Assembly (NCBI GenBank): GCA_019454985.1
Contig: JACFNF010000004.1
Location: 1-64,000, forward strand
DNA from: Bacteroidales bacterium
GTDB lineage: Bacteria; Bacteroidota; Bacteroidia; Bacteroidales; F082
Length of the DNA: 64,000 bases
Direction: 5' to 3'
Below the pieces are notes generated by a model. It searched no databases and was not told where the DNA came from. It saw only the letters and a program-made list of their open reading frames with translations. Positions 63,652 to 64,000 of this stretch are shown piece after piece. The translations under genes were made by a program, and so were the position numbers. Each line of letters begins with the position of its first letter. The first letter of the stretch is position 1.

Positions 63652-64000
63652 AAGCATCAGAAATTATTGTCGGACTAGACATTGGCACCACCAAAATTGC
63701 CTGTATTGTAGGCCGTCGCAATGAGCATGGAAAGATTGAAGTGCTTGGGCATGGGCGCACCGAATCAATCGGCGTAAGACGCGGCATTGTTTCTAACATC
63801 GAAGACACGGTGAACTCCATCAAAAAAGCAGTTCATGAAGCTTCCGAGCATTCGGGAGTGGATATACGTTACGTCAACGTTGGTATTGCGGGTCAACACA
63901 TCAAAAGCATACAACATCGGGGAAGTCTGATCAGAGAATCAAGTGAAACAGCCATAAAAAAAGCCGAAATCGAAAAACTCAACAATGATATGTACAGGCT
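63648..64000 (+). CDS. ftsA: Cell division protein FtsA (partial, cut by window end)
   Basis: The first 117 codons of ftsA are visible, starting in a 4-bp overlap with ftsQ. The actin-like phosphate-1 motif IIVGLDIGTTKIACIVG is at residues 6-22, and the SHS2-like 1C domain begins near RYVNVGIAGQHIKS at about 83-96. FtsA tethers FtsZ to the membrane and recruits later division proteins. The frame is open to the end of the window; ftsZ is expected next. Confidence 0.95.
   Translation, partial: MKASEIIVGLDIGTTKIACIVGRRNEHGKIEVLGHGRTESIGVRRGIVSNIEDTVNSIKKAVHEASEHSGVDIRYVNVGIAGQHIKSIQHRGSLIRESSETAIKKAEIEKLNNDMYR

Overview
The window is chromosomal DNA from a member of the Bacteroidota, most likely Bacteroidales or a close relative. 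Evidence for this: a SusC/SusD/SusE-type outer-membrane polysaccharide uptake locus, three secreted proteins ending in type IX secretion sorting domains, a glycine-lipid acyltransferase pair, Bacteroidota sigma-A style promoters (TTTG, 19-21 bp, TAnnTTTG) in front of many genes, and the Bacteroidota order of the dcw cell-wall and division cluster. No phage genes, transposase genes or CRISPR array are visible. Coding density is high, and most genes belong to recognised families.

Layout. 1-6.9 kb holds a thioesterase, a small lipoprotein, a secreted GH13 amylase-like enzyme, a DUF2807/beta-barrel protein, a DMT-type permease and an IMPACT family protein. 7.2-8.6 kb is dnaA. 8.8-20.8 kb is a mixed housekeeping and accessory stretch: an ECF sigma factor, an acyl-CoA synthetase, a MerR-B12 regulator, an SDR epimerase, a rubredoxin-like membrane protein with a dicarboxylate symporter, a T9SS cargo protein, a methyltransferase, a DUF488 protein, a MATE exporter and a DUF4294 protein. 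21-24.4 kb is the proteostasis operon tig-clpP-clpX, preceded by tRNA-Leu. mgtE follows. 26-33.8 kb is a starch/malto-oligosaccharide-type utilisation locus (susC-susD-susE-like) with a divergent LacI regulator.

33.7-41.4 kb is a long minus-strand series, tgt-lptF/G-GH3-deoxynucleoside kinase-kdsB-HU/SPOR protein-trmB-ATL. It mixes tRNA modification, LPS export and synthesis, nucleotide salvage and DNA repair. 41.4-46.1 kb has a glycosyltransferase overlapping an ECF sigma factor, then urocanate hydratase and a T9SS cargo protein. 46.3-48.4 kb encodes a carboxyltransferase and a biotin carrier. 48.4-50.8 kb encodes engB with the two glycine-lipid acyltransferases. From 51.3 kb to the end runs the dcw operon, mraZ-rsmH-ftsL-ftsI-murE-mraY-murD-ftsW-murG-murC-ftsQ-ftsA, cut by the window end inside ftsA. 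A triple MraZ box lies in front of it.

The most notable non-coding signal is a perfect 23-bp palindrome (11-bp arms TTATTTAGAAT / ATTCTAAATAA around one base). It occurs exactly twice, once in front of the first ECF sigma factor and once in front of a SAM methyltransferase, each time next to a predicted promoter. This suggests a small regulon under an unidentified regulator with Fur/PerR-like 7-1-7 geometry. Other points of interest are a MATE gene with no ATG start, a MerR-B12 regulator lacking one CarH ligand, an alkyltransferase-like protein with alanine in place of the reactive cysteine, a tandemly duplicated glycan-binding module in the SusE-like lipoprotein, and a 23-bp tandem repeat that may be a relic of a mobile element end.
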